Assembly: GCA_013178165.1 (NCBI GenBank)
Contig: JABLXG010000014.1
Location: 1-59,889 of the forward strand
Reading direction: 5' to 3'
Source: Anaerolineae bacterium
Lineage (GTDB): Bacteria; Chloroflexota; Anaerolineae; Aggregatilineales; Ch27
Length of the DNA: 59,889 bases
This document shows, piece by piece, positions 25,570-33,845 of this stretch (its first letter is position 1; each line of letters opens with the position of its first letter). A model generated the notes under the pieces. That model searched no databases. It was not told where the DNA came from and worked only from the letters and a program-made list of their open reading frames with translations. Position numbers and translations under genes: made by a program.

Positions 25570-26307
25570 ACTCCCGGCGGCGGCCTCGTCAATCATCCAG
25601 AGCAGACGGCCCTTGTCCGGGCGGACGATCTGAGCAGGCAGCACCGTCGGCTGGTAAGGGCCATAGAGCACCTGGCGCAGACGCGCCGCTTTCTCCGCGC
25701 CGGTCACCAGGAAGGTCACCTGGTGGGCGGCATTGATAGCAACCGGCGTCAATGTGATCCGCCAGGCCTTCAGGCTGTCAACATGGTATGCCGCCACCCA
25801 GCGTCGCTCTTCGCGGATGGCTGGTGCGCCGGGGAACAGCGAGGCCGTGTGCCCGTCCTCGCCCATACCCAGCAGAACGAGGTCAAAGCGCGGCAGAAGC
25901 TGCTGGCGGTCCCCCAGCACAGCCTTGAAGAAATCGCGCAGCTTGGCCTCGTACTCGGCAGCTGCCGCCGCCGGGGGCATCTCGCCGCTGATACGGTGGA
26001 TATTCTGCGGGGGAATCGGCACATGATCCAGCAGAGTGTCGCAGGCCATCCGGTAGTTGCTATCTTCGTGGGTCGGCGGCACCGCACGCTCATCGCCCCA
26101 GAACACATGCGTCACCAGCCAGTCCAGCTGATCGATCATGTCCGGTTCAGCCAGGCGGGAGTACACCGCCGCCGGAGTACTGCCACCGGAAAGCGCCAGC
26201 ACAAACCGACCACGCGCCGCTATCGCTTCCTGGGCCTTGGCGACTACATGCTGCGCTGCCGCTTCAGCCAGTTCCGCCGGGTTAGAGAAGGTGCGTATCG
26301 TGCTCAT
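25564..26307 (-). CDS. pgl: 6-phosphogluconolactonase
   Basis: Hydrolyses 6-phosphoglucono-1,5-lactone, the second step of the oxidative pentose phosphate pathway, in the cytosol. 247 residues, the usual length for the DevB/SOL family. It shows LALSGGSTPAAVYSRL, HVFWGDERAVPP, SNYRMA and LVLLGMGEDGHTASLFPG, the substrate-binding and catalytic motifs. Its ATG overlaps the zwf stop as ATGA (26304-26307), so the two are translationally coupled. Confidence 0.95.
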   Translation of the reverse strand: MSTIRTFSNPAELAEAAAQHVVAKAQEAIAARGRFVLALSGGSTPAAVYSRLAEPDMIDQLDWLVTHVFWGDERAVPPTHEDSNYRMACDTLLDHVPIPPQNIHRISGEMPPAAAAAEYEAKLRDFFKAVLGDRQQLLPRFDLVLLGMGEDGHTASLFPGAPAIREERRWVAAYHVDSLKAWRITLTPVAINAAHQVTFLVTGAEKAARLRQVLYGPYQPTVLPAQIVRPDKGRLLWMIDEAAAGSL

Positions 26308-27773
26308 GCTTCATCCTTGCTCATAGGATCCCCGCAGCCGTGCCACCAGCGGCGATCTTCGGCTGCTATAAAGGCGTCAGCCTGCTCCGGCCCCCAGGTG
26401 CCCGGTTTGTACGTCAGGAGGGGCGAGATTTCCGGCGAAGCCTCCCAGCCCTGAATCACCGGATCAATGATACCCCAGGCCAGTTCGATCTCGTCGCTGC
26501 GGGCAAACAGGGAAGCATCCCCCTGCAGGGCGTCCAGCAGCAGCCGTTCGTAGGCGTCAGGCAACGACTCGCCGTTGAAAGCCGTCTGATAGTGAAATTC
26601 CATGTCCACCGGACGCATCGCCTGCGCCGAATCGGGCACCTTGACCTGAAACTTCAGATGCACGCCTTCATCGGGTTGGATGCACATAGCCAGGATGTTG
26701 GGGGTCAACTTGAAGTCCGGCGGCAGATCAAACATGACGTGCGGCGGGCGCTGAAACTGGATGCTGATCTGGCTGGCCTTGGCCCGGAGCGCCTTGCCCG
26801 ACCGCAGATAGAACGGCACGCCCTTCCAGCGCCAGTTGTCGATATACAGCCTGAGCGCCGCGTAGGTCGGAGTCCGTGAATCTGGCGCCACACCCTCAGC
26901 GTCGCGGTAGCCGCGGTACTGGGCGCGGATGGTATCCGCCAGGTTAATTGGCCGGATGGCGCTCAACACCTTGGCCTTTTCGTTGCGCACGGCGTCCGCC
27001 TCAAAGGAGGCCGGCGGTTCCATTGCCACCAGCGACAACAGTTGCAGCAGGTGGTTCTGGAACATGTCGCGCAGCACACCGGAGCCATCGTAGTACCCGG
27101 CGCGGTGCCCGACATCAACCGTTTCCGTCACTGAAATCTGCACATGGTCAACATAGCGTCGGTTCCAGACCGGCTCAAAAATGGTGTTGGCAAAGCGCAG
27201 GAACAGGATGTTCTGGGCTGTTTCCTTGCCCAGGTAGTGATCAATCCGGTACACCTGATGTTCTTCAAACGCGGCATGCACAACGTTGTTCAGCGCCCGC
27301 GCTGAGGCACGATCCTGGCCGAACGGCTTCTCGATCACCACCCGCCGCCAGCAGCCATCCCGCTCGCGGGCCATATCCGCTTCCGCCAGGTTGCGGATGG
27401 CCGCCTCGTAGAGTTCCGGGCCGACCGAAAGGTAGTACAACCGGTTGGCTGGCCCGCCCTCCAGCCTGACCAGGGTGCGATCCAGCTTCCTGAAGTCATC
27501 CAGCTCATTCAGACTGCCGGGGACATAGAATAGCCGGTCAGCAAACGATGGCCACAGCGCCGGGTCAAACGCCGCCCCCATGAACTGCTCGGCGTGCTCG
27601 CGCAGCGTTTGCCGGAACTGGTCATCGCTCCAGGGCCGCCGTGCCGAACCAATCACCCTGATGTCCTTCGGCAAGCGACCTTTGCAGTACAGGTGTAACA
27701 ACGCCGGGACCAGTTTGCGGCTGGTCAGGTCACCCGACGCACCAAAGATAACGATAGTGGTATTCTCGCTCAT
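26304..27773 (-). CDS. zwf: Glucose-6-phosphate 1-dehydrogenase
   Basis: Oxidises glucose-6-phosphate to the lactone with NAD(P)+. 489 residues from ATG 27773, preceded by GAGGT; an upstream extension to 27827 would overlap rpiA. It carries the nucleotide-binding IFGASGDLTSRKL, the catalytic signature YRIDHYLGKE, and FEPVWNRRYVDHVQI. The gene lies 10 bases after rpiA and overlaps pgl by 4 bases, giving the order rpiA-zwf-pgl. No gnd gene (6-phosphogluconate dehydrogenase) is in the window. Confidence 0.97.
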   Translation of the reverse strand: MSENTTIVIFGASGDLTSRKLVPALLHLYCKGRLPKDIRVIGSARRPWSDDQFRQTLREHAEQFMGAAFDPALWPSFADRLFYVPGSLNELDDFRKLDRTLVRLEGGPANRLYYLSVGPELYEAAIRNLAEADMARERDGCWRRVVIEKPFGQDRASARALNNVVHAAFEEHQVYRIDHYLGKETAQNILFLRFANTIFEPVWNRRYVDHVQISVTETVDVGHRAGYYDGSGVLRDMFQNHLLQLLSLVAMEPPASFEADAVRNEKAKVLSAIRPINLADTIRAQYRGYRDAEGVAPDSRTPTYAALRLYIDNWRWKGVPFYLRSGKALRAKASQISIQFQRPPHVMFDLPPDFKLTPNILAMCIQPDEGVHLKFQVKVPDSAQAMRPVDMEFHYQTAFNGESLPDAYERLLLDALQGDASLFARSDEIELAWGIIDPVIQGWEASPEISPLLTYKPGTWGPEQADAFIAAEDRRWWHGCGDPMSKDEA

Positions 27774-27783
27774 GGACCTCACC

Positions 27784-28473
27784 TCACGAGCGCCGTACGT
27801 GCCGGACGCCATCCGGGCTGGCCACAATCAGATCGGTTGCCAGGCCCAGGAACAATCCATGCCCGATGATCCCTGCCCGTGCATCCAGTTGTGCCGCCAG
27901 TGCCCAGGGATCGGCGATCGGGCCAAAGCGCGTGTCCAGAATGAAGCCGCCCTGATCCGTCCGGTAGGGCGAACCGTCAGCCCGGCAGCGCAGCACTGGC
28001 TGGCCACCCAGCCCTTCCAGGAAGCGCAGTTGAGCCTTCCAGCCGAATTCCAGCACCTCAATCGGCAACGGCCAGCGGATGCCCAGTGCCGCCGAAAGCT
28101 TGGAGTGATCGACCACGATGATCTCCCGCCGGCTGGCCTGAGCGACCATTTTCTCCCGCAACAGCGCCCCGCCGCCGCCCTTGATCAGATTAAGGGCCGG
28201 GTCAACCTCATCGGCGCCATCGATCGTCAGATCAATGGCCGGATGATCATCGAGGGTAGTCAAGGGAATGCCCAGAGCGCGCGCCGTTTCTTCAACGTTG
28301 CGGGAGCAGGGCACGCCTAGAATATCCGTTAACGCGCCAGCAGCGATCAGTTGCCCGATCCGGCGGATCGCGAAAATCGCCGTGCTGCCCTCCCCCAGCC
28401 CGACAACCATGCCCGATTCAACGAAGTCCACCGCACGTTCTGCCGCCTGACGCTTGAGTTCCGCGATCTCCAT
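27784..28473 (-). CDS. rpiA: Ribose-5-phosphate isomerase A
   Basis: Interconverts ribose-5-phosphate and ribulose-5-phosphate. 229 residues, normal for RpiA. Visible motifs are [26 protein letters not shown] with the catalytic Asp pair, [12 protein letters not shown] with the catalytic Lys, and [11 protein letters not shown]. It is the first gene of the minus-strand rpiA-zwf-pgl operon; its 5' region is shared with the divergent protease gene. Confidence 0.96.
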   Translation of the reverse strand: MEIAELKRQAAERAVDFVESGMVVGLGEGSTAIFAIRRIGQLIAAGALTDILGVPCSRNVEETARALGIPLTTLDDHPAIDLTIDGADEVDPALNLIKGGGGALLREKMVAQASRREIIVVDHSKLSAALGIRWPLPIEVLEFGWKAQLRFLEGLGGQPVLRCRADGSPYRTDQGGFILDTRFGPIADPWALAAQLDARAGIIGHGLFLGLATDLIVASPDGVRHVRRS

Positions 28474-28636
28474 CTATTATGCTGCGCCTTCCTGACAGAA
28501 GCCCTTCCTCACCATCGCCGGGGGCCGTCCCCGGCTGGCCGGCGAACCGGCGCTTCCCGGCGATTGTAACACACAAGCCGCCCGATGATACGCCCCAGGC
28601 GCTCCCCCTGGCGCACAGCCCGCCGGTCGGTCGTGC

Positions 28637-28642
28637 TATAAT
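28637..28642 (+). promoter_or_regulatory. -10 element of the protease-inhibitor pair
   Basis: Perfect TATAAT within GTGCTATAATGCG, about 78 bases before the protease ATG. No strong -35 is seen. The 246-base region 28474-28719 otherwise holds no gene and must also carry the rpiA promoter on the other strand. Confidence 0.5.
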
Positions 28643-28719
28643 GCGCGTAGGGGGCAGGACATCGCCAGCAACAGTGGGAAACACAGATTTTCCTGTTCTC
28701 CCAGGAAAGGAAAACCGTG

Positions 28720-29883
28720 ATGCACACCGGCCCGCACTTCCCGATCCAGTGTATCGTGCCGCCACATATGCTGCAGAATATCGCACAGAATGGCACCGAC
28801 GAACAGCGTACCTGGGCAATCGGCACGCTGACCCAATCCGAGCAATTCCGCGGGCAGCGGCTGGCTACCCAGCAATTCGCTGTCATGGGTTTGAGCATGG
28901 TCACCGGTGGGGGACTGAACCGCTCCGTGTTCAACGCGCGGTATACCACCGAACTACCCGGCTCTCTGGCCCGTGGCGAAGGCGATCCGCCCACCGGCGA
29001 TCCGGCTGTGGATGAGGCATATGACGGCGCGGGCACAACCTATGAGTTCTACCGGCAGGCTTATGGCCGGGATTCAATTGACGGCCAAGGGATGGCGCTG
29101 CTGTCGACCGTGCATTTTGGCATCGGCTATGACAACGCCTTCTGGAACGGCAAGCAGATGGTCTATGGCGATGGCGACGAAGACCTGCCGGAGAACATGC
29201 GATTGTTCAACCGCTTCACGGCTGCCGTGGACATCATCGCCCATGAGCTAACTCACGGCATGACGCAGTATGAATCGCGCCTGAATTACTTTGAGCAGCC
29301 GGGCGCGTTGAACGAGTCGCTCTCCGATGTGTTCGGGGCGCTGACCAAGCAGTACCTGCTCCGCCACACCGCCGACCAGGCGGACTGGATCATCGGCGCT
29401 GGGCTGTTCACCGCCAATGTCAGCGGTGTCGGTATCCGTTCGCTCAAGGCGCCGGGTACTGCCTACGATGACCCGGTGCTGGGCAAGGACCCCCAGCCGG
29501 CCCACATGAACCAGTACAAAAACGTCTCCTACGACAACGGTGGGGTACACATCAATTCCGGCATTCCCAACCACGCTTTCTATGTCACCGCCAGGGAACT
29601 GGGCGGCTTTGCCTGGGAAAAAGCGGGCTATATCTGGTACATCACACAGCGGGACAAATTGAGCGCCAAATCCGACTTTCAGGCGGTAGCCAACCTGACC
29701 TACCAGGTCGCCGCTTCGCTCTATGGCAGCGGCAGCCTGGAGCAACAGGCCGTCAGGACCGGCTGGCAGGAAGTTGGCATCAATGTGTCGACCGATACCG
29801 AGCCGCCAACTACTCCGCCCACCGAAGAACCTGCCGGCTGCCGCCAGACGCTGATCAATCTGTTGATGGGCCGACGGAGCTAG
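28720..29883 (+). CDS. Protealysin-like M4 metalloprotease
   Basis: A zinc endopeptidase of 387 residues. ATG 28720 follows an AGGAAAGGA Shine-Dalgarno; the GTG directly before it is an alternative. It has a short N-terminal propeptide of the protealysin type (CIVPPHMLQNIAQNG) rather than the long secreted thermolysin propeptide, and no signal peptide. The catalytic motif is HELTHGMTQYES (His175, Glu176, His179), with the third zinc ligand in GALNESLSDVFG (Glu199) and GGVHINSGIPNHAFY providing the transition-state His. Protealysins are made as precursors in the cytoplasm. The next gene encodes its emfourin-type inhibitor. Confidence 0.93.
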   Translation: MHTGPHFPIQCIVPPHMLQNIAQNGTDEQRTWAIGTLTQSEQFRGQRLATQQFAVMGLSMVTGGGLNRSVFNARYTTELPGSLARGEGDPPTGDPAVDEAYDGAGTTYEFYRQAYGRDSIDGQGMALLSTVHFGIGYDNAFWNGKQMVYGDGDEDLPENMRLFNRFTAAVDIIAHELTHGMTQYESRLNYFEQPGALNESLSDVFGALTKQYLLRHTADQADWIIGAGLFTANVSGVGIRSLKAPGTAYDDPVLGKDPQPAHMNQYKNVSYDNGGVHINSGIPNHAFYVTARELGGFAWEKAGYIWYITQRDKLSAKSDFQAVANLTYQVAASLYGSGSLEQQAVRTGWQEVGINVSTDTEPPTTPPTEEPAGCRQTLINLLMGRRS

Positions 29884-29922
29884 AAAAGACCTTTCACCTG
29901 TGATGCAGGCCGGAGGGCCGCC

Positions 29923-30225
29923 ATGAAGATTGAGTTTGAGCGCACGGGTGGATTCATGGGGTTACGCATCTTCGCGGAGATGGACACGGCTGATCTGCCG
30001 CCAGAGGAAGCAGAGGCCATTCACAACCTGCTCGCCGAAGCTAACTTCTTCGCTCTGCCTGAGGAACTGATGGCATCCACGCCCGGCATGGATTACTTCC
30101 AATACCGGCTGACCGTCACCCCGGAGGACGGCGAAGCGCATACTGTGCGCTTCACAGACAGTGCCGCCCCACTGGAGATGCTCCCCCTCGTGCGCCGTCT
30201 GACACGCCTGGCGCGCAGCCAGTAA
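29923..30225 (+). CDS. Emfourin-like inhibitor of the M4 protease
   Basis: 100 residues starting MKIEFERTGGFMGLR, then DTADLPPEEAEAIHNLL and a beta-rich end (VTPEDGEAHTVRF, PLEMLPLVRRL). This pattern and the position 39 bases after a protealysin-like gene match the emfourin (M4in) family, small cytoplasmic proteins that bind and inhibit protealysins and are encoded in the same operon. AGGCCGGAGG upstream serves as the ribosome binding site. The inhibition is inferred from the family and context. Confidence 0.85.
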   Translation: MKIEFERTGGFMGLRIFAEMDTADLPPEEAEAIHNLLAEANFFALPEELMASTPGMDYFQYRLTVTPEDGEAHTVRFTDSAAPLEMLPLVRRLTRLARSQ

Positions 30226-30229
30226 CCAG

Positions 30230-30262
30230 CGCAGGCGCTCGACTGAGGGTCGGGCGCCTGCG
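30230..30262. terminator. Hairpin between convergent emfourin and pgi genes
   Basis: CGCAGGCGC (30230-30238) pairs perfectly with GCGCCTGCG (30254-30262) around a 15-base loop. No T run; it lies just after the emfourin stop. Confidence 0.5.
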
Positions 30263-30290
30263 AAACCGGTCTACTACTACCAGCGCACAA

Positions 30291-31922
30291 TTACGCCTGG
30301 GCCAGCAGGCTTCGTAGCCCCCCAATGACGTCCGCGCCGAGATCGAAGCGCGCCACCCGCCGACCGGCTTTCTGTAACGCGCCATAGTCGCCGTTAGCCT
30401 GCGCCCGAATCAGCGTGCCGAAGGAAAGACTCCCGCCGGGCTGTCCGGCCACATCCGGGATCAGGACGTCCGGCTCGCTGGCCCCTACCAGCTGGATGAA
30501 CAGCCCGCGCCCACCATCGCCCTTGTGCAGCTGCCCCGTCGAATGCAGGAAGCGCGGCCCGTAGCCGACGGTCACCGCCAGGCCGGTTTCCCGCCGCAAC
30601 TGGCCCTGCAGCGCCTGCAAGGCAGCCCCGATCTCCCCGCTCGGTGTCAGATACGCCTGCAGGGCGATGTAATCACCCGGTCGGCCTGAAGCCAGAAAAC
30701 CCCTCAGGTCTGCGGGGCGCGGAGGCATAGCCGGGACTTCTGGCAGGCGTCCGGTCGTTCTAAAAGCGTCCACCGCCTGCCGTGCCAGGACTTTGGCTGC
30801 TTCTACATCAGGCTGGTCAAATGGGTTAATGCCCAGCAGATGCCCGGCGACGGCAGTGGCAAACTCCCATAGCATGAACTGCTGGCCCAGATCGTAGCGG
30901 TCACTCATCGCCAGCCGGACAACAGGATGCCCGGCAGCTTCCAGTGCGCTCAGCGCCGTGCTTGACCCGGCGTCTCCGTCCAGGGTCACAGCAACAAACA
31001 GGCGATCCGCGCCGTAAGTCTCCGGAGCATCCAGCGGTTCACCCACCACCGGCAGAATGCCAACCCCGTCCTTGCCGGTGCTTTCTGCCACGAGTTGCTC
31101 GATCCAGTCGCCCAGGCTGGCGATTGCCGGGGGCAGCGCCAGGGTGAGCTTGTCGCGGCCTGCCCTGGCCAATGCCCCCATCACCGCCCCCAGGTAGGCG
31201 CCGGGATTGGCGGTGACATCCGGATTGCGGCAGGACTCAGCCATCTCCCCGGCGCGGTCTAGCAGCCGCGCGACATCCGCGCCGACCAGCGCCGCCGGGA
31301 TCAAGCCGAACAGGGACAGTGCCGAATAACGCCCGCCGATAGTGGGATCGTTGAGAAACGTCCGGCGGAAGCGGTAATCGCAGGCCAGCGCTTCCAGCGT
31401 GCTGCCCGGATCGGTGATGACAATGAAGTGCTGCCCGGCCTGTTCCGGCCCCACTTCCGCCGCGACAAGGTTGTAGCAATACTTGAAGAACGAAAGCGTC
31501 TCCACCGTCCCGCCCGACTTGGTGGAGACAATATACAGCGTCCGGCGGGGATCGCAGGCCTGTGTCCTGGCAACGACCGCACCCGGATCGGTGCTATCCA
31601 GCACCTCCAGCCGTAGCCCACCGCCGGAATCGCCCAGCGCCCGGCTGAAAAGCTCCGGGGCCAGGCTGGAACCACCCATCCCCAGCAGCAGGGCCTGGGT
31701 GTACCCGGCAGCGCGAACCTCCGCGACAAAATCAGCGATGTCCGCCAGTTGCGGACGCATGGTTTCCGGCAGGTGCAGCCAGCCCAACCGGTTGGTGATT
31801 TCGGTCGGGTCCGGCTTCCAGACCGTATGATCGTGCGCCCAGAGGCGGGCGACAACCCGCGCCGCCCGCAATCCGGTCAGCGCATTCTCAACATCGGTTT
31901 GGTAAGCGCCCGGCGTGCTCAT
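30291..31922 (-). CDS. pgi: Glucose-6-phosphate isomerase
   Basis: Interconverts glucose-6-phosphate and fructose-6-phosphate. 543 residues of the SIS-fold PGI family: LLLGMGGSSLAPELF (phosphate-binding loop), LYIVSTKSGGTVETLSFF (SIS signature), GGRYSALSLFGLIPAAL and the C-terminal FLHSTGQLHKGDGGRG. Its start overlaps the tal stop by 4 bases (ATGA at 31919-31922), so expression is coupled. The tal-pgi pairing is common in Actinobacteria, Chloroflexota and Cyanobacteria, where the two may even be fused. Confidence 0.95.
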   Translation of the reverse strand: MSTPGAYQTDVENALTGLRAARVVARLWAHDHTVWKPDPTEITNRLGWLHLPETMRPQLADIADFVAEVRAAGYTQALLLGMGGSSLAPELFSRALGDSGGGLRLEVLDSTDPGAVVARTQACDPRRTLYIVSTKSGGTVETLSFFKYCYNLVAAEVGPEQAGQHFIVITDPGSTLEALACDYRFRRTFLNDPTIGGRYSALSLFGLIPAALVGADVARLLDRAGEMAESCRNPDVTANPGAYLGAVMGALARAGRDKLTLALPPAIASLGDWIEQLVAESTGKDGVGILPVVGEPLDAPETYGADRLFVAVTLDGDAGSSTALSALEAAGHPVVRLAMSDRYDLGQQFMLWEFATAVAGHLLGINPFDQPDVEAAKVLARQAVDAFRTTGRLPEVPAMPPRPADLRGFLASGRPGDYIALQAYLTPSGEIGAALQALQGQLRRETGLAVTVGYGPRFLHSTGQLHKGDGGRGLFIQLVGASEPDVLIPDVAGQPGGSLSFGTLIRAQANGDYGALQKAGRRVARFDLGADVIGGLRSLLAQA

Positions 31923-33019
31923 GCGCCCCTCTCCAGGAGTTGCGCCCGCTTGGCTTCCACGCTCGCCAGCAGACTCTCAAACGATCGGGCAAAGGCTTCC
32001 ACGCCCTCGTCCTGCAATTCCTGTGTGGCGGCTTCCAGGTCGATACCCAGATCGGCCAGCGCCGCCAGTTGCGCCCGCGCCGCCTCAAGATCCGCCTCCA
32101 GCGTCAGCGCCGCGCGGCCATGATCGAGGATGGCGTCCAGCGTAGCCGGCGGCACGGTGTTGACCGTGTGCGGGCCGATCAGTTCATCCACATACATCGT
32201 ATCCGGGTAAGCCGGGTTCTTGGTGCTGGTACTGGCCCACAACGGGCGTTGCACACGCGCTCCCCGGTTAGTCAGCGCCTGCCAGCGCGGTCCGGCAAAG
32301 ATTTCCTTGAAGCGTGCGTAGACCACCTTGGAGTTGGCGATAGCCGTCTTCCCCAACAGCGATGTCGCGCCTCTGGCTTCCAGCAATTTATCCACCTTGG
32401 TATCCACGCGACTGACAAAAAACGACGCTACCGAAGCAACGCGATGGGGATCGCCGCCAGCAGCGACCAGGGCCTCCAGACCATCCAGATAAGCGCCGGT
32501 CACGGCTTCGTACTGGCTCAGCGAGAAGATCAGGGTGACGTTGATATTGATGCCCTCGCCGATCAGGGTCTTGATGGCGGGTATACCGGCCGGTGTAGCC
32601 GGGACTTTGATCATAACGTTCGGGCGCCCCAGCGTGCGAAACAGGCGACGCGCCTGTGCCACTGTTTCCGCCGTGTCATGGGCGAGCAACGGGCTGACCT
32701 CCAGACTGACATACCCGTCCAGGCCGTCAGTCCGATCGTAGATCGGGCGCAACATATCCGCCGCCCGCTTGATGTCCTCAATCGCCAGCGCCTCGTAAAT
32801 ATCGTTCACGCTCGCGCCGCTGGTAATCAGGGCCTGCATTGCTTCGTCGTAGTCGCTGCTCTGGGCGATCGCCTTCTCAAAGATAGTCGGATTAGAAGTC
32901 ACCCCCAGAACACCCTCGTCCAGCAGGGCCTGGAATTCCCCTGAGTCCAGCAGGCCGCGGCGGATATTGTCGTACCAGATTGACTGGCCCAAAGCAGCCA
33001 GAGCATGCAATATGGTCAT
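31919..33019 (-). CDS. tal: Transaldolase
   Basis: Transfers dihydroxyacetone units between sugar phosphates in the non-oxidative pentose phosphate pathway. 366 residues from ATG 33019, preceded by GGGGAGAACCTG; six codons of extension to a GTG are not needed. It opens with QSIWYDNIRRGLL and GVTSNPTIFEKAI, has the Schiff-base lysine in NVMIKVPATPAGIPA, and SFFVSRVDTKVD. The length fits the longer tal subfamily of actinobacteria and Chloroflexota. Coupled to pgi downstream. Confidence 0.95.
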   Translation of the reverse strand: MTILHALAALGQSIWYDNIRRGLLDSGEFQALLDEGVLGVTSNPTIFEKAIAQSSDYDEAMQALITSGASVNDIYEALAIEDIKRAADMLRPIYDRTDGLDGYVSLEVSPLLAHDTAETVAQARRLFRTLGRPNVMIKVPATPAGIPAIKTLIGEGININVTLIFSLSQYEAVTGAYLDGLEALVAAGGDPHRVASVASFFVSRVDTKVDKLLEARGATSLLGKTAIANSKVVYARFKEIFAGPRWQALTNRGARVQRPLWASTSTKNPAYPDTMYVDELIGPHTVNTVPPATLDAILDHGRAALTLEADLEAARAQLAALADLGIDLEAATQELQDEGVEAFARSFESLLASVEAKRAQLLERGA

Positions 33020-33102
33020 CAGGTTCTCCCCGTTCACTCACGATCAACTGGCAAGGCATGGCGCAGTGCGCCGCCCGGCAATTGTACCCGAAGCCAGCGT
33101 CC

Positions 33103-33822
33103 TCATGACAGGCCGTATACCGGGATGGCCGCGCCATGAATCGCCCGCGCCGCCTCTGAAAGCAGGAACAGAATCACGTCTGCCAGCGCCTCCGGCGCGA
33201 CCCAGCGGGAGAAATCGGCCTGTGGCATGTCGGCCCGATTCTGGGGGGTGTCAATCGTCCCCGGCAAAACGGCGTTGACGTTGACCCCGTACTGCCTGAC
33301 CTCAGCGGCCATGCTTTCCGTCAGACGGACGACCGCCGCCTTGGCCAGGCTGTAAGCCGCCATGTTCCGGCTACCCTGCAGCGCAGCGCGGGCGCTCACG
33401 CTGACAATCCGGCCCTTCCGGCGGGCGATCATGTGGGGCAGAACAGCCCGGCTAGCCAGGAACATCGTCCGCACATTCAGGTCAAACAGGAATTGCAGCG
33501 TGGCAGGGTCCGTCTCGTGAACAGGCGTCCCACCGCGGTAACCGCCGGCAATGTTAACCAGCCCGTCGATCACCCCGAAGTGCGCCAGCGTGCGCTCGAC
33601 CATCGCCTCAACTTCCGCCTCATCAGTCAGGTCAGCCTTCAGCGGGAGGTAGCGCTCCGGCATCCCGGCGAGCGCCGGGAAGTGCTGGTCAAAGCTGGCG
33701 TCGATGGAGCGATCGACCAGAGCCAACCGCGCCCCAGCCTGTTGCAGCGCCCTGACCGTGGCGCTGCCCAGGTTGCCTGTCGCACCGGTAACGACAACCA
33801 CCTGATCGGTCAACGTGAACAT
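33103..33822 (-). CDS. Short-chain dehydrogenase/reductase
   Basis: 239 residues with the classical SDR layout: VVVVTGATGNLGSA (TGxxGxxG cofactor motif), DGLVNIAGGYRGG (NAG-like, here NIAGG), VSVSARAALQGS with the catalytic Ser, and YSLAKAAV (YxxxK). AAGGGG lies before the start. The substrate is unknown. It is 83 bases upstream of tal on the same strand, so it may be the first gene of an SDR-tal-pgi transcript. Confidence 0.88.
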   Translation of the reverse strand: MFTLTDQVVVVTGATGNLGSATVRALQQAGARLALVDRSIDASFDQHFPALAGMPERYLPLKADLTDEAEVEAMVERTLAHFGVIDGLVNIAGGYRGGTPVHETDPATLQFLFDLNVRTMFLASRAVLPHMIARRKGRIVSVSARAALQGSRNMAAYSLAKAAVVRLTESMAAEVRQYGVNVNAVLPGTIDTPQNRADMPQADFSRWVAPEALADVILFLLSEAARAIHGAAIPVYGLS

Positions 33823-33845
33823 GCTTTGCGTCCCCTTCCGATGTA

